Origin: JBGPEQ01 sp035518775
GTDB lineage: Bacteria > Pseudomonadota > Alphaproteobacteria > Dongiales > Dongiaceae
Assembly (NCBI GenBank): GCA_035518775.1
Contig: DATIXH010000194.1
Location: forward strand, 1 to 39,292
Length of the DNA stretch: 39,292 nt
Direction: 5' to 3'
Made by a program: the position numbers and the translations under genes. The notes under the pieces were generated by a model that saw nothing but the letters and a program-made list of their open reading frames with translations, searched no databases and was not told where the DNA came from. Positions 26,610-35,007 of this stretch are shown here, one piece after another (position 1 is the stretch's first letter; the number at the start of each line of letters is the position of its first letter).

Positions 26610-29108
26610 TCATTGCGCGGCGGTGCTGGTCGGCGCCGCGAGCCGCTCGCGGGCAACCGTGTCGATGCGGGTCCGCAGGTCGGGGTTGCCGGCCAGCAGC
26701 CGCTCGAAGTCGCGCTGGCGCAGCGCCAGCAGGTGACAGTAGCCGAGCGCGGTGACGTCGGCATTGCGCGGCTGGTGCATGACCAGCGCCATCTCGCCGA
26801 AGAAATCCCCGCTCCCCAGGCGTACCGGAGAGGGGGCGATCTGCACCTCGACCGCGCCGGAGGCGATGAAATACATGGCATCGCCGCGCTCGCCGCGGGC
26901 GATGACGCGCTCGCCCGGCAGCGCCAGGCGCGGCCGCAGCAGCCGTGCGATCGCACGCAGCCGCTCGGCATCGAGCGAGCCGAACAGCGGCACGCGGGCG
27001 ATCAGCTGCTCGCGCTTCAGCTCGATGTCCAGCACGGGCCGCCGCTCGAGGTCGCGCCAGCGCGCGCTCAGCTCGCGCGCCAATTCGTTGTGGACCTCGC
27101 GGCTGATGATGGATTCGGCCAGCAGGTCGACGTACTCGGCGCCCTCGAGCTGGGCGGCCACGCGCTCGAGGTAGCGGCTCTCCAGCGTGCGCGCGAACTC
27201 CGGGAACTGCAGGCGCAAGGCGGCCAGCGACTGCTCGACGGTGGTCACGCGCTTGCCCAGGATCATCGTGAGATCTTCGCCGACACCCGCGCCGAGCAGC
27301 GGCGTCAGCTGCCGCGTGTTGAAGGTGAGCAGCTGCTGCAGGCCCATGCGCACGATCAGGAGCCGCTCGAAGCGATCGGCCAGCTCCTGCGCCAGCCAGC
27401 GGGTCAATCCGAGCCGGCGATGGAGCGCCAGCGCGAAACGGAACGTCGTGGTGAACGTGCTGCCCCGCTGGGCGGCGCTCTCGTAGCCCTCGCGGCCGCC
27501 GGTCTTGGCGCCGTCGAGCAGCCAGCCGGCGCGGGCGATCAGGATCTGCACGCTCTTGCGCGAGACCACCCGCTCCTTGAAGCGCTGCAGATGCAGCTCC
27601 TGCTCGCGCGTCGCCAGCGTGATCAGGCCGATCTGCAGCAGGTCGGCGTCGCTCAAGATGGCGTCCGCGGCGGAGGTGCGGCGGACCTCGGCGATGCGCC
27701 GCGCGAAGCTCTCGCAGATGCGCGCCGTCACCGCCGGCGCGATGCGGTCGGACTCCGCCACGGCCGAGAGGCGCTCACGGATCGTATCAAGCGACAGCAT
27801 GATCGCGCGGTCGCGCACGGCCCGGTCCACCTTCGAGAGTCGATCGAGCTTGAGCAGCCGCAGGAGCGGCTGCAGCGTCGTGCCGTTGACCAGCAGCGTG
27901 AACAGCACGAAGCCGGTGGCGAGCACGGCGACGAAATGCCTGACATCGTCGGAGAGCCGGTCGTTCTCGCTCACCGCCAAGGCGAGGGCGAGGGAGACGG
28001 CGCCGCGCAACCCGCCCCACACGATCACCAGCTTGAAAGAGTTGCTGATCCGGGCGGCCATGCGGCTGACGCTGAGCAGCGGCAACAGCCCGTAGAGAAC
28101 GATGGCGCGCGCCGCCAGTGTCGCCACGATCAGGATGCCGAGCAGCAGGGCGTCGCTCCAGGTGGCGTCGGTCAGCAGGTGCGGCACCAGCATGGCCGCC
28201 AGCAGGAAGATGAGCGAGCTGGCCCAGAAGGCGAGCTGGCCCCACATGTCCACCAGGCTGTCCCAGGTCGTGGGCGTGACGCGGATGCGGCCGTGCCAGC
28301 CGGTGACCAGGCCCGCGATGACGACGGCGACGACGCCGGAGACATGCAGGTAGCGCTCGGCCACGATGTAGGCGAGGTACGCGAGCGCCACCGTCAGCGT
28401 GATCTCCGCGAAGCGCAGGCCGCGCAGCAGGCCGAAGAGCGCGAAGGCGCCGCGCGCGGCCGCATAGCCCACGATGGCGCCGCCCGCGAAGTTCTTGAGG
28501 AAGGCAAGGGTGGTGCCGACCGCGTCGGCATTGCGGGTGCCGAGCAGCATGGCCGTCAGCAGCGCCGACAGGGCGATGGCCGCGGCGTCGTTGAACAGGC
28601 TCTCGCCCTCGACCAGGATCGACAACCGGCGCGGCGCCCCGAGGTCGCGGAAGATGCCGACCACGGCGACGGGATCGGTGGTGGCGACGATGGCGCCGAG
28701 CAGGAGGCAGGCGATCAGCCCGACGTCGGCGACCGCCGACAGGGCGAAGCCGACGACCAGCGTGCAGACGACGACGGCAACGACCGCCAGCAGCAGGATC
28801 GGCGCGATATCGTCCATCAGCCGGCGCACGTCGATCATCAGCGCCGCCTCGAACAGCAGGGTTGGCAGGAAGATGTAGAGCAGGGCCTCCGGCGAGATCT
28901 CGAATCCGCGCAGGGCGGTGACGAAATCGCCGGGCAAACCGCTGAGCGGCAGGTTCTGGCCGAAGAAGACGATCACGCCGAGCGCGCATCCGGCCAGCGC
29001 CAACAGCACGGAGAACGGCAGGTTCAGCCGGTTGGCGACCGGCGGCAGCAAACTGACGAGCGCCAGCAGGCCCGTGATGCCGAGGATCGAGACGGCGATT
29101 TCAGGCAT
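26610..29108 (-). CDS. CPA1 Na+/H+ antiporter with C-terminal cyclic-nucleotide-binding domain
   Basis: 832 residues in three parts. Residues about 1-420 are a CPA1/NhaP-type antiporter with 12-13 spans, including FLPTLLFEAAL and the ion-site signatures ATTDPVAVVGIF and EGESLFNDAAAIAL. About 420-700 is a long helical cytoplasmic linker. About 710-815 is a cyclic-nucleotide-binding domain: VPLFGSLDAERL, IARGERGDAMYFIASGAVEV and the phosphate-binding cassette GDFFGEMALVMHQPRNA, with its arginine kept. The layout recalls plant SOS1 and sperm NHE, where a nucleotide-binding domain gates exchange. It is the last gene of a minus-strand run that begins with an adenylate cyclase. ATG has only a weak ribosome site. 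Confidence 0.92.
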   Translation of the reverse strand: MPEIAVSILGITGLLALVSLLPPVANRLNLPFSVLLALAGCALGVIVFFGQNLPLSGLPGDFVTALRGFEISPEALLYIFLPTLLFEAALMIDVRRLMDDIAPILLLAVVAVVVCTLVVGFALSAVADVGLIACLLLGAIVATTDPVAVVGIFRDLGAPRRLSILVEGESLFNDAAAIALSALLTAMLLGTRNADAVGTTLAFLKNFAGGAIVGYAAARGAFALFGLLRGLRFAEITLTVALAYLAYIVAERYLHVSGVVAVVIAGLVTGWHGRIRVTPTTWDSLVDMWGQLAFWASSLIFLLAAMLVPHLLTDATWSDALLLGILIVATLAARAIVLYGLLPLLSVSRMAARISNSFKLVIVWGGLRGAVSLALALAVSENDRLSDDVRHFVAVLATGFVLFTLLVNGTTLQPLLRLLKLDRLSKVDRAVRDRAIMLSLDTIRERLSAVAESDRIAPAVTARICESFARRIAEVRRTSAADAILSDADLLQIGLITLATREQELHLQRFKERVVSRKSVQILIARAGWLLDGAKTGGREGYESAAQRGSTFTTTFRFALALHRRLGLTRWLAQELADRFERLLIVRMGLQQLLTFNTRQLTPLLGAGVGEDLTMILGKRVTTVEQSLAALRLQFPEFARTLESRYLERVAAQLEGAEYVDLLAESIISREVHNELARELSARWRDLERRPVLDIELKREQLIARVPLFGSLDAERLRAIARLLRPRLALPGERVIARGERGDAMYFIASGAVEVQIAPSPVRLGSGDFFGEMALVMHQPRNADVTALGYCHLLALRQRDFERLLAGNPDLRTRIDTVARERLAAPTSTAAQ

Positions 29109-29205
29109 GGTAGCGGGCGCGTGTCAGCCGAATGAGCGGCGTCGCGATCATCCGGCACAGTATCGCCGACGGTCGGGGGCGGCAAGGAAGGGCGGGATCG
29201 AGGCG

Positions 29206-29904
29206 CTAACGCCGGCCCTTGCCGCTGGTCGAGGTGGTGCCGTCGCGGCCGCCCACCAGGCCGCTGTTGTCGCTGAAGCGCGTATAGTCCTGGTCGACGG
29301 AGGGGTGACGCGGAGCCGTACGGCCCATGGTCTCGTGCGATTCGCTGCAGTCGCCGGCGACGGTGACGGACTCGCCGGGCCCGATGAGATGACTCGCGCC
29401 GTCACACGACCGTACGAGGACCTCGCCCTCGATGACGGAGATGTCGCTGCGCCCGTCCGCCGCGACGAAGACGATGAACTTGGTGCCGCGGATGGCGAGC
29501 GTGGCCGAGGGCGTGCGCAGGTCGAAGCCGTCCTTGTTCTTCATCTCGCCGGTCACGAAGCGGAACAGGCCGCGGCTGAAGGTGATGGCCGCCTCGCCCG
29601 TGTGGCGTTCGGGGTCGTAGACGAAGCGGTCGAGCACGACCGACGAGTTCGGGCCGACCTGCAGGTGCGTGCTGTCGAGGAAGTTGAGGGCGGTGCTGGC
29701 CTCGGCGTCGGTATCGACACGCTCGGCGCTGTAGACCGGCAGGTCGAAGAACAGCTGCTGCTCTTCGCCGCCCGTGCGCGTTCCCACGGCGCCGGAATAA
29801 TCGCGCGCCAGCACGGCGCCGACCTGCGTATCGGTGGCCGCCGGCGCCGCCGATGCGGCGAGCCCCAGGGCCAGCGCGAGCGGGATGAGATGGTGGGTGG
29901 CCAT
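29206..29904 (-). CDS. Periplasmic FecR-domain protein
   Basis: 232 residues with a Sec signal peptide (HLIPLALALGLAASAAPA, cleavage near residue 23). The FecR domain spans about 27-165: VGAVLARDYSGAVGTR, ALNFLDSTHLQVGPNSSVVL, FDLRTPSATLAIRGTKFIV and SVIEGEVLVRSCDG. The C-terminus is a Gly/Ser/Thr-rich tail without a membrane helix. Domains of this kind, unlike the classic anti-sigma FecR, occur beside CHASE2 cyclases and may sense an envelope signal. Two cysteines (SCDG and GDCS) could form a disulfide. It lies between the persulfide dioxygenase gene and the antiporter gene on the same strand. Confidence 0.85.
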   Translation of the reverse strand: MATHHLIPLALALGLAASAAPAATDTQVGAVLARDYSGAVGTRTGGEEQQLFFDLPVYSAERVDTDAEASTALNFLDSTHLQVGPNSSVVLDRFVYDPERHTGEAAITFSRGLFRFVTGEMKNKDGFDLRTPSATLAIRGTKFIVFVAADGRSDISVIEGEVLVRSCDGASHLIGPGESVTVAGDCSESHETMGRTAPRHPSVDQDYTRFSDNSGLVGGRDGTTSTSGKGRR

Positions 29905-29988
29905 GGATCCGACACTACGGGCGCCATGGTTGCGCGATCGTTAAAGGCGCGGGTGACCGCCGTCACAGTGTGGTGCGATGGCCCTGCC

Positions 29989-31035
29989 TCAAGACCCCGG
30001 CGCGACCGTCGGTCCGCCCGCCTTCTTCCAGGCGTCGATGCCGCCCTCGATGTGGCAGGCGCCGGTGATGCCGGCGCCCTGCGCCGCCTGCACCGCCATG
30101 GCGGAGCGCTCGCCGAAGGCGCAGTAGAACACCAGGCGCTTGCCGGTGGCGCTGGCGAGCTCGTGGAGCACGCCGCCCGGCCGCACGTTGTCGGCGAGGT
30201 CGGGATAGGGGGCGTGCAGCGATCCTGGGATGAGGCCGTGCTTCTCGCGCTCCCGCCGCTCGCGCAGATCGACCAGCGTCGCGTCGCTGCGTCCGAGCAG
30301 CTGCAGCGCTTGCGGCGCCGCGACCGACCAGCCGCGGCGGGCGATCTCCTCATGCGACATGCCCACGCGCATGTTGGCGGGCACCGCCACGTCCATCATC
30401 TTCGGGTTGGGCAGGTTCAGCTTGCCCATCAGCTCCACATACTCCTGCTTCGAGGAGACGCGCAGGCGCGGATTGAAGGCGCGCTCCTCGGCGATGGTGC
30501 TGACGGTGTCGCCCTTGTAGTCGTGCGCCGGAAAGACCAGCGTCTCGTCCGGCAGCTTCAGCAGCTTGCCGAAGATCGAGTCGTATTGCGCGGCGGCGTC
30601 GCCGTGCTGGAAATCCGTGCGCCCGGTGCCGCGGATCAGCAGCGTGTCGCCGGTGAAGACGCGGTCGGCCAGCAGGAAGCTGTAGGAATCGTCGGTATGG
30701 CCAGGGGTGTAGAGCACGTCGAGCGTGAGTCCTTCGATCTCGATGCGGTCGCCCTCGGTGACGCGCATGGAGACGACGTCGACCCGGCTCTGTTCGCCCA
30801 TCACGGTGATGCAGCGCGTGCGGTCGCGCAGCGCGCCGAGGCCGGTGATGTGATCGGCATGCAGGTGCGTGTCGGCTGCCTTCACCAGCTTGAGGTCGAG
30901 CTCCTGCAGCAGCTGGATGTAGCGGTCGACCTTGTCGAGCACGGGATCGATGATCAGCGCCTCGCCGCCGCGCCGGCTCGCCAGCAGATAGGTATAGGTG
31001 CTGGAGACGCTGTCGAAGATCTGGCGAAAGATCAT
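29989..31035 (-). CDS. Persulfide dioxygenase (ETHE1-like) - rhodanese fusion
   Basis: 348 residues in two domains. Residues 1-235 are a metallo-beta-lactamase-fold persulfide dioxygenase: THLHADHITG with His57, His59, Asp61, His62, then YTPGHTDDSYSF and the ETHE1 hallmark FTGDTLLIRGTGRTDFQHGD. Residues about 250-348 are a rhodanese domain with active-site Cys305 in CAFGERS. Such fusions oxidise glutathione persulfide to sulfite and pass sulfane sulfur between substrates, detoxifying sulfide. ATG at 31035 is preceded by AGAGGAA overlapping the cyclase stop, 7 nt away, so translation is coupled to the cyclase. A longer open frame runs into the cyclase and is rejected. Confidence 0.92.
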   Translation of the reverse strand: MIFRQIFDSVSSTYTYLLASRRGGEALIIDPVLDKVDRYIQLLQELDLKLVKAADTHLHADHITGLGALRDRTRCITVMGEQSRVDVVSMRVTEGDRIEIEGLTLDVLYTPGHTDDSYSFLLADRVFTGDTLLIRGTGRTDFQHGDAAAQYDSIFGKLLKLPDETLVFPAHDYKGDTVSTIAEERAFNPRLRVSSKQEYVELMGKLNLPNPKMMDVAVPANMRVGMSHEEIARRGWSVAAPQALQLLGRSDATLVDLRERREREKHGLIPGSLHAPYPDLADNVRPGGVLHELASATGKRLVFYCAFGERSAMAVQAAQGAGITGACHIEGGIDAWKKAGGPTVAPGS

Positions 31036-31042
31036 GGTTCCT

Positions 31043-33259
31043 CTAGCCTTGCTTGGTCGCCGCCGTGAACACGCCGTCCCAATCGGTCGGCGGCGGGGAC
31101 ACCTCGAATTCCGCGATCCGCTGCTCGTAGACATCATAGAGCGCCGCCAGCGCCGGCGCGAGCGGCCGGCAGAAGGCGAGCGCCACATGCGCCGCGGGCC
31201 AGTCCCGCCGGCGATAGGCGGCGAGCAGGTTCGCGTGCACCTCCTTCAGCTGCCGGAAGCCGTCCGAGGCCGCCATCTGCGCGTCGCCGAGCAGCGTGAA
31301 AATGCGCAGCGGCGTGTCGCGACCCTTGACCCGGACCAGGTCGAGTTCCAGCAGCGCCAGCTCGGGCGCTTCCCCTGCGGTATCCTCGCCGACCACGACG
31401 TCGACGCCGTAGGCGCGCGACAGCCCCTCGAGCCGCGAGGCGATATTGGCCGCGTCTCCGATGACCGAATAGTCGAAGCGCTGCTCCGAGCCCATATTTC
31501 CGACGCAGGCGCGACCGCTGTTGAGGCCGATGCCGGCGGCGAGGACGATCGGCTTGCGGTTGGCGGCGGCCGCCTCGGCCTTCAGCTTCTCGTTCAGCTG
31601 GTCGAGTTCGCTTCGCATCTTCAGCGCCGTCTCCAGGGCGAGGCGGCCATGGCCGGGTATATCGAGCGGCGCGTTCCAGAACGCCATCACGCAGTCGCCC
31701 ATGTACTTGTCGACGAAGCCGCCGGACTCCTGGATGACGTTGGTGAGCGGCGTCAGAAAGCGGTTGATCAGCCGGGTCAGTTCCTCGGGATCGAGTTGTT
31801 CGGCGATCCGTGTGAAGCCGCGGATGTCGGAAAACAGGATCGTGAGATTGCGCATGCGCCCCCCGAGCACCAGAAGCTCGGGATGGCTGCTCAGCTGGTC
31901 GACCAGGACCGGCGACATGTAGCGGCTGAACGCGTTCCGCACGAACCGCTTCTCACGCTCCGTCCTGATATAAGCAAGCAGCGAGCTGGAGAGGTAGACG
32001 AGCAGGATCACCAGGCAGGGGAAGAGCGGGTCTATCAAATAGGCTAGATGCGTGAAGCCGTACCAGGAGACGGCGATCGCCGCCGCGGCCGCGATCGCGG
32101 CGATCAGCAGCGACCAGAGCGCGCCGGCATAGTGGATGGCGATGATCAGGACGATGCCGAGCACGACGAAGGCCAGCGTCTCCGCCCCCTGGAACCAATC
32201 GGGCCGATGCAGGAAATCCTGCGCCAGGATCTGCTCGATCACCTCGGCATGGATTTCCACGCCCGGAATTACGGCTGCCAGCGGGGTCGTTCGGATATCC
32301 TTCAGCGCCTCCGCCGTGCTGCCGACGAAGACGATCATGCCTGCGATCTTCTGGCCGTCGAAGCCGGCTTCGAGCACACTCCAGGCCGGAATGAAGCGCT
32401 GCGCAACATGGCCGCTGTCGTGCAGCAGCATGCGGCCTGCGGCGTCGGTCGGCACGATCGCGTTGCCGATGCGCACCATGGCGATGCCGGTCGCCGCGCC
32501 GAATCCGGTCTCTCTGCTGGCACCCGAGGACTTGATCGTATAGGAGCCGGCCCCCTGCGCGACACGCAGCGCCTCGGCGGCGAAGCTCGGATAGAGCGTG
32601 TCGTTCAGCGCCAGCAGGAGCGGCGCCCGCCGGACGGTGTTGTCCGCGTCCGGAACGTAGTTGGTCGCGCCGTTGCCGGCAGCCGCGGCCTCGATCGCCG
32701 GCAGGGTGGTGACCGCGCCGCGGTAGCGCTGAACGAACGGCAGCGGGTCATCGCCCGCCGAGGCAAACCCGCCCTTCGATTGCGGTGCCGCACTCCGGCC
32801 GGCGTCGGACAGCGCGAAGGCGGTGACGCTTGGCGTGCGGCCCACGCTCTGTGCCAGCGCCGCGTCGGAATCCGGCAGCTGCGCAATGCTCGTGCGCAGC
32901 GCCGCCAGCTCTGGCCGGTCCTGCCAGACGCGCACGAGATTGCTGGGCGAGAACCGGTCGGGCTCGGCGAAGATGATGTCGAGCGCAACCGTGGCCGCGC
33001 CGAGTTCGCCGAGACGGTCGACGAGGCGCGCCATCAGGTCGCGCGGCCAGGGCCATTGGCCCAGGCGCTGCAGGCTCTCCTCGTCGATGTCGACGATGCG
33101 CACGGGCAGGTCGGCGCGATATGCGCGCGGGCGCTGGCGCTGATAGCTGTCGAAGACGAGGTTGCGCAGCTGGTCGACGACGGGCACGTCCTGAAAGCTC
33201 ACCCATGCGGCGATCAGCAGCAGCGCTCCGGGGATCAAGACGTCGAGCCAGCGTTTCAT
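31043..33259 (-). CDS. CHASE2-domain membrane adenylate/guanylate cyclase
   Basis: 738 residues. An N-terminal membrane helix (VLIPGALLLIAAWVSF) is followed by a periplasmic CHASE2 sensor (about 30-345, with RIVDIDEESLQRLGQWPWPR and IVFVGSTAEALKDIRTTPL), then three membrane helices (about 365-435). The class III cyclase domain (about 470-640) follows. Metal aspartates are Asp478 (FSDIRGFT) and Asp522 (KYMGDCVMAFWNAP), 44 apart as in classic cyclases. The lysine in DKYMGD and the aspartate in IGDAANIASRLE favour ATP, hence cAMP, and Asn/Arg of the transition-state set are present. A C-terminal helical extension follows. It heads a minus-strand run ending in a cyclic-nucleotide-binding antiporter. 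Confidence 0.93.
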   Translation of the reverse strand: MKRWLDVLIPGALLLIAAWVSFQDVPVVDQLRNLVFDSYQRQRPRAYRADLPVRIVDIDEESLQRLGQWPWPRDLMARLVDRLGELGAATVALDIIFAEPDRFSPSNLVRVWQDRPELAALRTSIAQLPDSDAALAQSVGRTPSVTAFALSDAGRSAAPQSKGGFASAGDDPLPFVQRYRGAVTTLPAIEAAAAGNGATNYVPDADNTVRRAPLLLALNDTLYPSFAAEALRVAQGAGSYTIKSSGASRETGFGAATGIAMVRIGNAIVPTDAAGRMLLHDSGHVAQRFIPAWSVLEAGFDGQKIAGMIVFVGSTAEALKDIRTTPLAAVIPGVEIHAEVIEQILAQDFLHRPDWFQGAETLAFVVLGIVLIIAIHYAGALWSLLIAAIAAAAAIAVSWYGFTHLAYLIDPLFPCLVILLVYLSSSLLAYIRTEREKRFVRNAFSRYMSPVLVDQLSSHPELLVLGGRMRNLTILFSDIRGFTRIAEQLDPEELTRLINRFLTPLTNVIQESGGFVDKYMGDCVMAFWNAPLDIPGHGRLALETALKMRSELDQLNEKLKAEAAAANRKPIVLAAGIGLNSGRACVGNMGSEQRFDYSVIGDAANIASRLEGLSRAYGVDVVVGEDTAGEAPELALLELDLVRVKGRDTPLRIFTLLGDAQMAASDGFRQLKEVHANLLAAYRRRDWPAAHVALAFCRPLAPALAALYDVYEQRIAEFEVSPPPTDWDGVFTAATKQG

Positions 33260-33386
33260 CGACCGCGCGCGAGATGCGAATCAGTCGGTAAGTCTGCCGG
33301 CCGGCGCAGAGGGCGTCTAGCGGGTGCTCTGGCCGAGCGGTCCGTGCTTGGTTACGGTAGGACACCGACTCTCTCGCGAGGCGCCC

Positions 33387-34958
33387 ATGCCGATTCTCGA
33401 TCCCGCCCCATTGCCGCCGCGCAAAGCCGTCGTGAAATCGCCGCATGGCATCGTCGCTGCGCAGAGCCGGCTGGCCGCCGCAGCCGGCGCCGGCGTGCTC
33501 GCCGCAGGCGGCAACGCCGTCGATGCGGCCGTGGCCACTGGCTTCGCCACGGGCGTCGTCGAGCCCTGGATGAACGGGCTCGGCGGCGGCGGATTCATGG
33601 TGGTGGCCAAGGCCGACGGCTCGCCGCCGCAGGTCGTCGATTTCGCCATGGTCGCGCCGGCGGCGCTCGACCCGGCCGACTATCCCCTGGCCGGCGGCAC
33701 CGCCCAGGCGCTGTTCTCCTGGCCGGCGGTAAAGGAGGACCGCAACCTCAAGGGCTACCACTCGATCGCCGTGCCCGGCCAGGTCGAGGGCATGCGGCTG
33801 GCGCTCGAGCGGTTCGGCACCATCGGCTGGCAGCAGGCGCTGGCGCCGGCGATCGCGCTGGCCGAGCGCGGCCTGCCGCTCGATTGGTACGGCACGCTCA
33901 GCATCGCTGTCGGCGCGCGCGAGCTGGCCGAGTTCCCGACCGCGGCCGCCGTCTATCTGCCGGACGGCCTGCCGCCGGTGCCGCCGGTGGAAGGGAAGGG
34001 CTATCTGCCGCTCGGCAACCTCGCGCGGACGCTGCGCCGGTTGGCCGAGGCCGGCGCCCGCGATTTCTACGAAGGCGATGTGGCGGCGGCGCTCCTCCGG
34101 GACCTGCAGAAAGGCGGCAACCGGATCTCTGCCGCCGATCTGCGCGACTATCGCGCCCAGGTCGTCCCGGCGCTCGACATCCGCTATCGCGGCGTCGAGG
34201 TGGCGGCAGCCCCCGGCCTGAGCGGCGGCCCGACGCTGGCTGACGTGCTGGGCCGGCTGCCGTCGTCGCTCCGTGACGCCACCCTTGCGGCCGGGCCCAG
34301 CGCCGCCGCCTATGCGGCCTATGCGGACGCGTTCGCCCGCGCCTATGCGGTCCGGCTGGAGCGCCTGGGCGCGGGCGCGCCGGCGCCGTCCTGCACCACC
34401 CATCTCAGCGTCGTCGATCGCCACGGCAACATGGTCGCACTGACGCAGACGCTGCTCTCGCGCTTCGGCTCGAAGGTGGTGTTGCCGGAGACCGGCATCC
34501 TCATGAACAACGGCATCCTCTGGTTCGATCCGCGGCCGGGGCGGCCGAACTCGATCGCGCCGGGCCGGCGGCCGCTCGCCAACATGTGTCCGGTGGTGGT
34601 GCGCCGCGACGGCGCGCCTTGGTTCGCGCTCGGCGCCTCCGGCGGCCGCCGCATCATGCCGGCCGTGGCGCAGATCCTCTCGTTCCTGGTCGACTACGGC
34701 ATGACCCTCGAGGAGGCCTTCCATCAGCCGCGCCTGGATGTCAGCGGCGAAGGCCGCGCCATCCTCGACGATCGCCTGCCGGTGGAGGTGGAGCGCGCCG
34801 TGGCTGCGCTCATGCCGGTCCTGCGCGAGCCCACCTCCGTCTATCCGGTGCAGTTCGCCTGCCCCAGCGCGGTGCTGCGCGATCCCGCCACCGGTCTGCA
34901 CCACGGCATGGGCGAGATCGCCTCGCCCTGGGCCGGCGCGGTCGCCGAAACGGGTTGA
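33387..34958 (+). CDS. Gamma-glutamyltransferase-family Ntn-hydrolase
   Basis: 523 residues. The autoprocessing and nucleophile threonine is predicted as Thr337 in CTTHLSVVD, giving chains of about 336 and 187 residues. MNNGILWFDP and PLANMCPVVV in the small chain, and GGNAVDAAVATGFATGVVEP near the N-terminus, are family features. Substrates would be gamma-glutamyl amides such as glutathione, or acyl amides, since cephalosporin acylases share the fold. No signal peptide is visible, unlike the periplasmic E. coli enzyme, so it may be cytoplasmic. ATG at 33387 precedes the conserved region by a sensible distance, though its ribosome site (GCGAGGCG) is modest. It is divergent from the CHASE2 cyclase. 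Confidence 0.9.
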   Translation: MPILDPAPLPPRKAVVKSPHGIVAAQSRLAAAAGAGVLAAGGNAVDAAVATGFATGVVEPWMNGLGGGGFMVVAKADGSPPQVVDFAMVAPAALDPADYPLAGGTAQALFSWPAVKEDRNLKGYHSIAVPGQVEGMRLALERFGTIGWQQALAPAIALAERGLPLDWYGTLSIAVGARELAEFPTAAAVYLPDGLPPVPPVEGKGYLPLGNLARTLRRLAEAGARDFYEGDVAAALLRDLQKGGNRISAADLRDYRAQVVPALDIRYRGVEVAAAPGLSGGPTLADVLGRLPSSLRDATLAAGPSAAAYAAYADAFARAYAVRLERLGAGAPAPSCTTHLSVVDRHGNMVALTQTLLSRFGSKVVLPETGILMNNGILWFDPRPGRPNSIAPGRRPLANMCPVVVRRDGAPWFALGASGGRRIMPAVAQILSFLVDYGMTLEEAFHQPRLDVSGEGRAILDDRLPVEVERAVAALMPVLREPTSVYPVQFACPSAVLRDPATGLHHGMGEIASPWAGAVAETG

Positions 34959-35007
34959 CCGGAGTCGGCGGCGCGGCGATTCAATAAGCGGAAGGGGACC
35001 GGGGATC

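Noticed and set aside
26613..29135. 840-codon open frame opposite the antiporter gene
   Set aside because: It is rich in Gln, Arg, Glu, Ala and Asp with no domain, membrane or motif structure, as expected for the antisense of a high-GC gene, while the minus strand encodes a complete antiporter with a nucleotide-binding domain.
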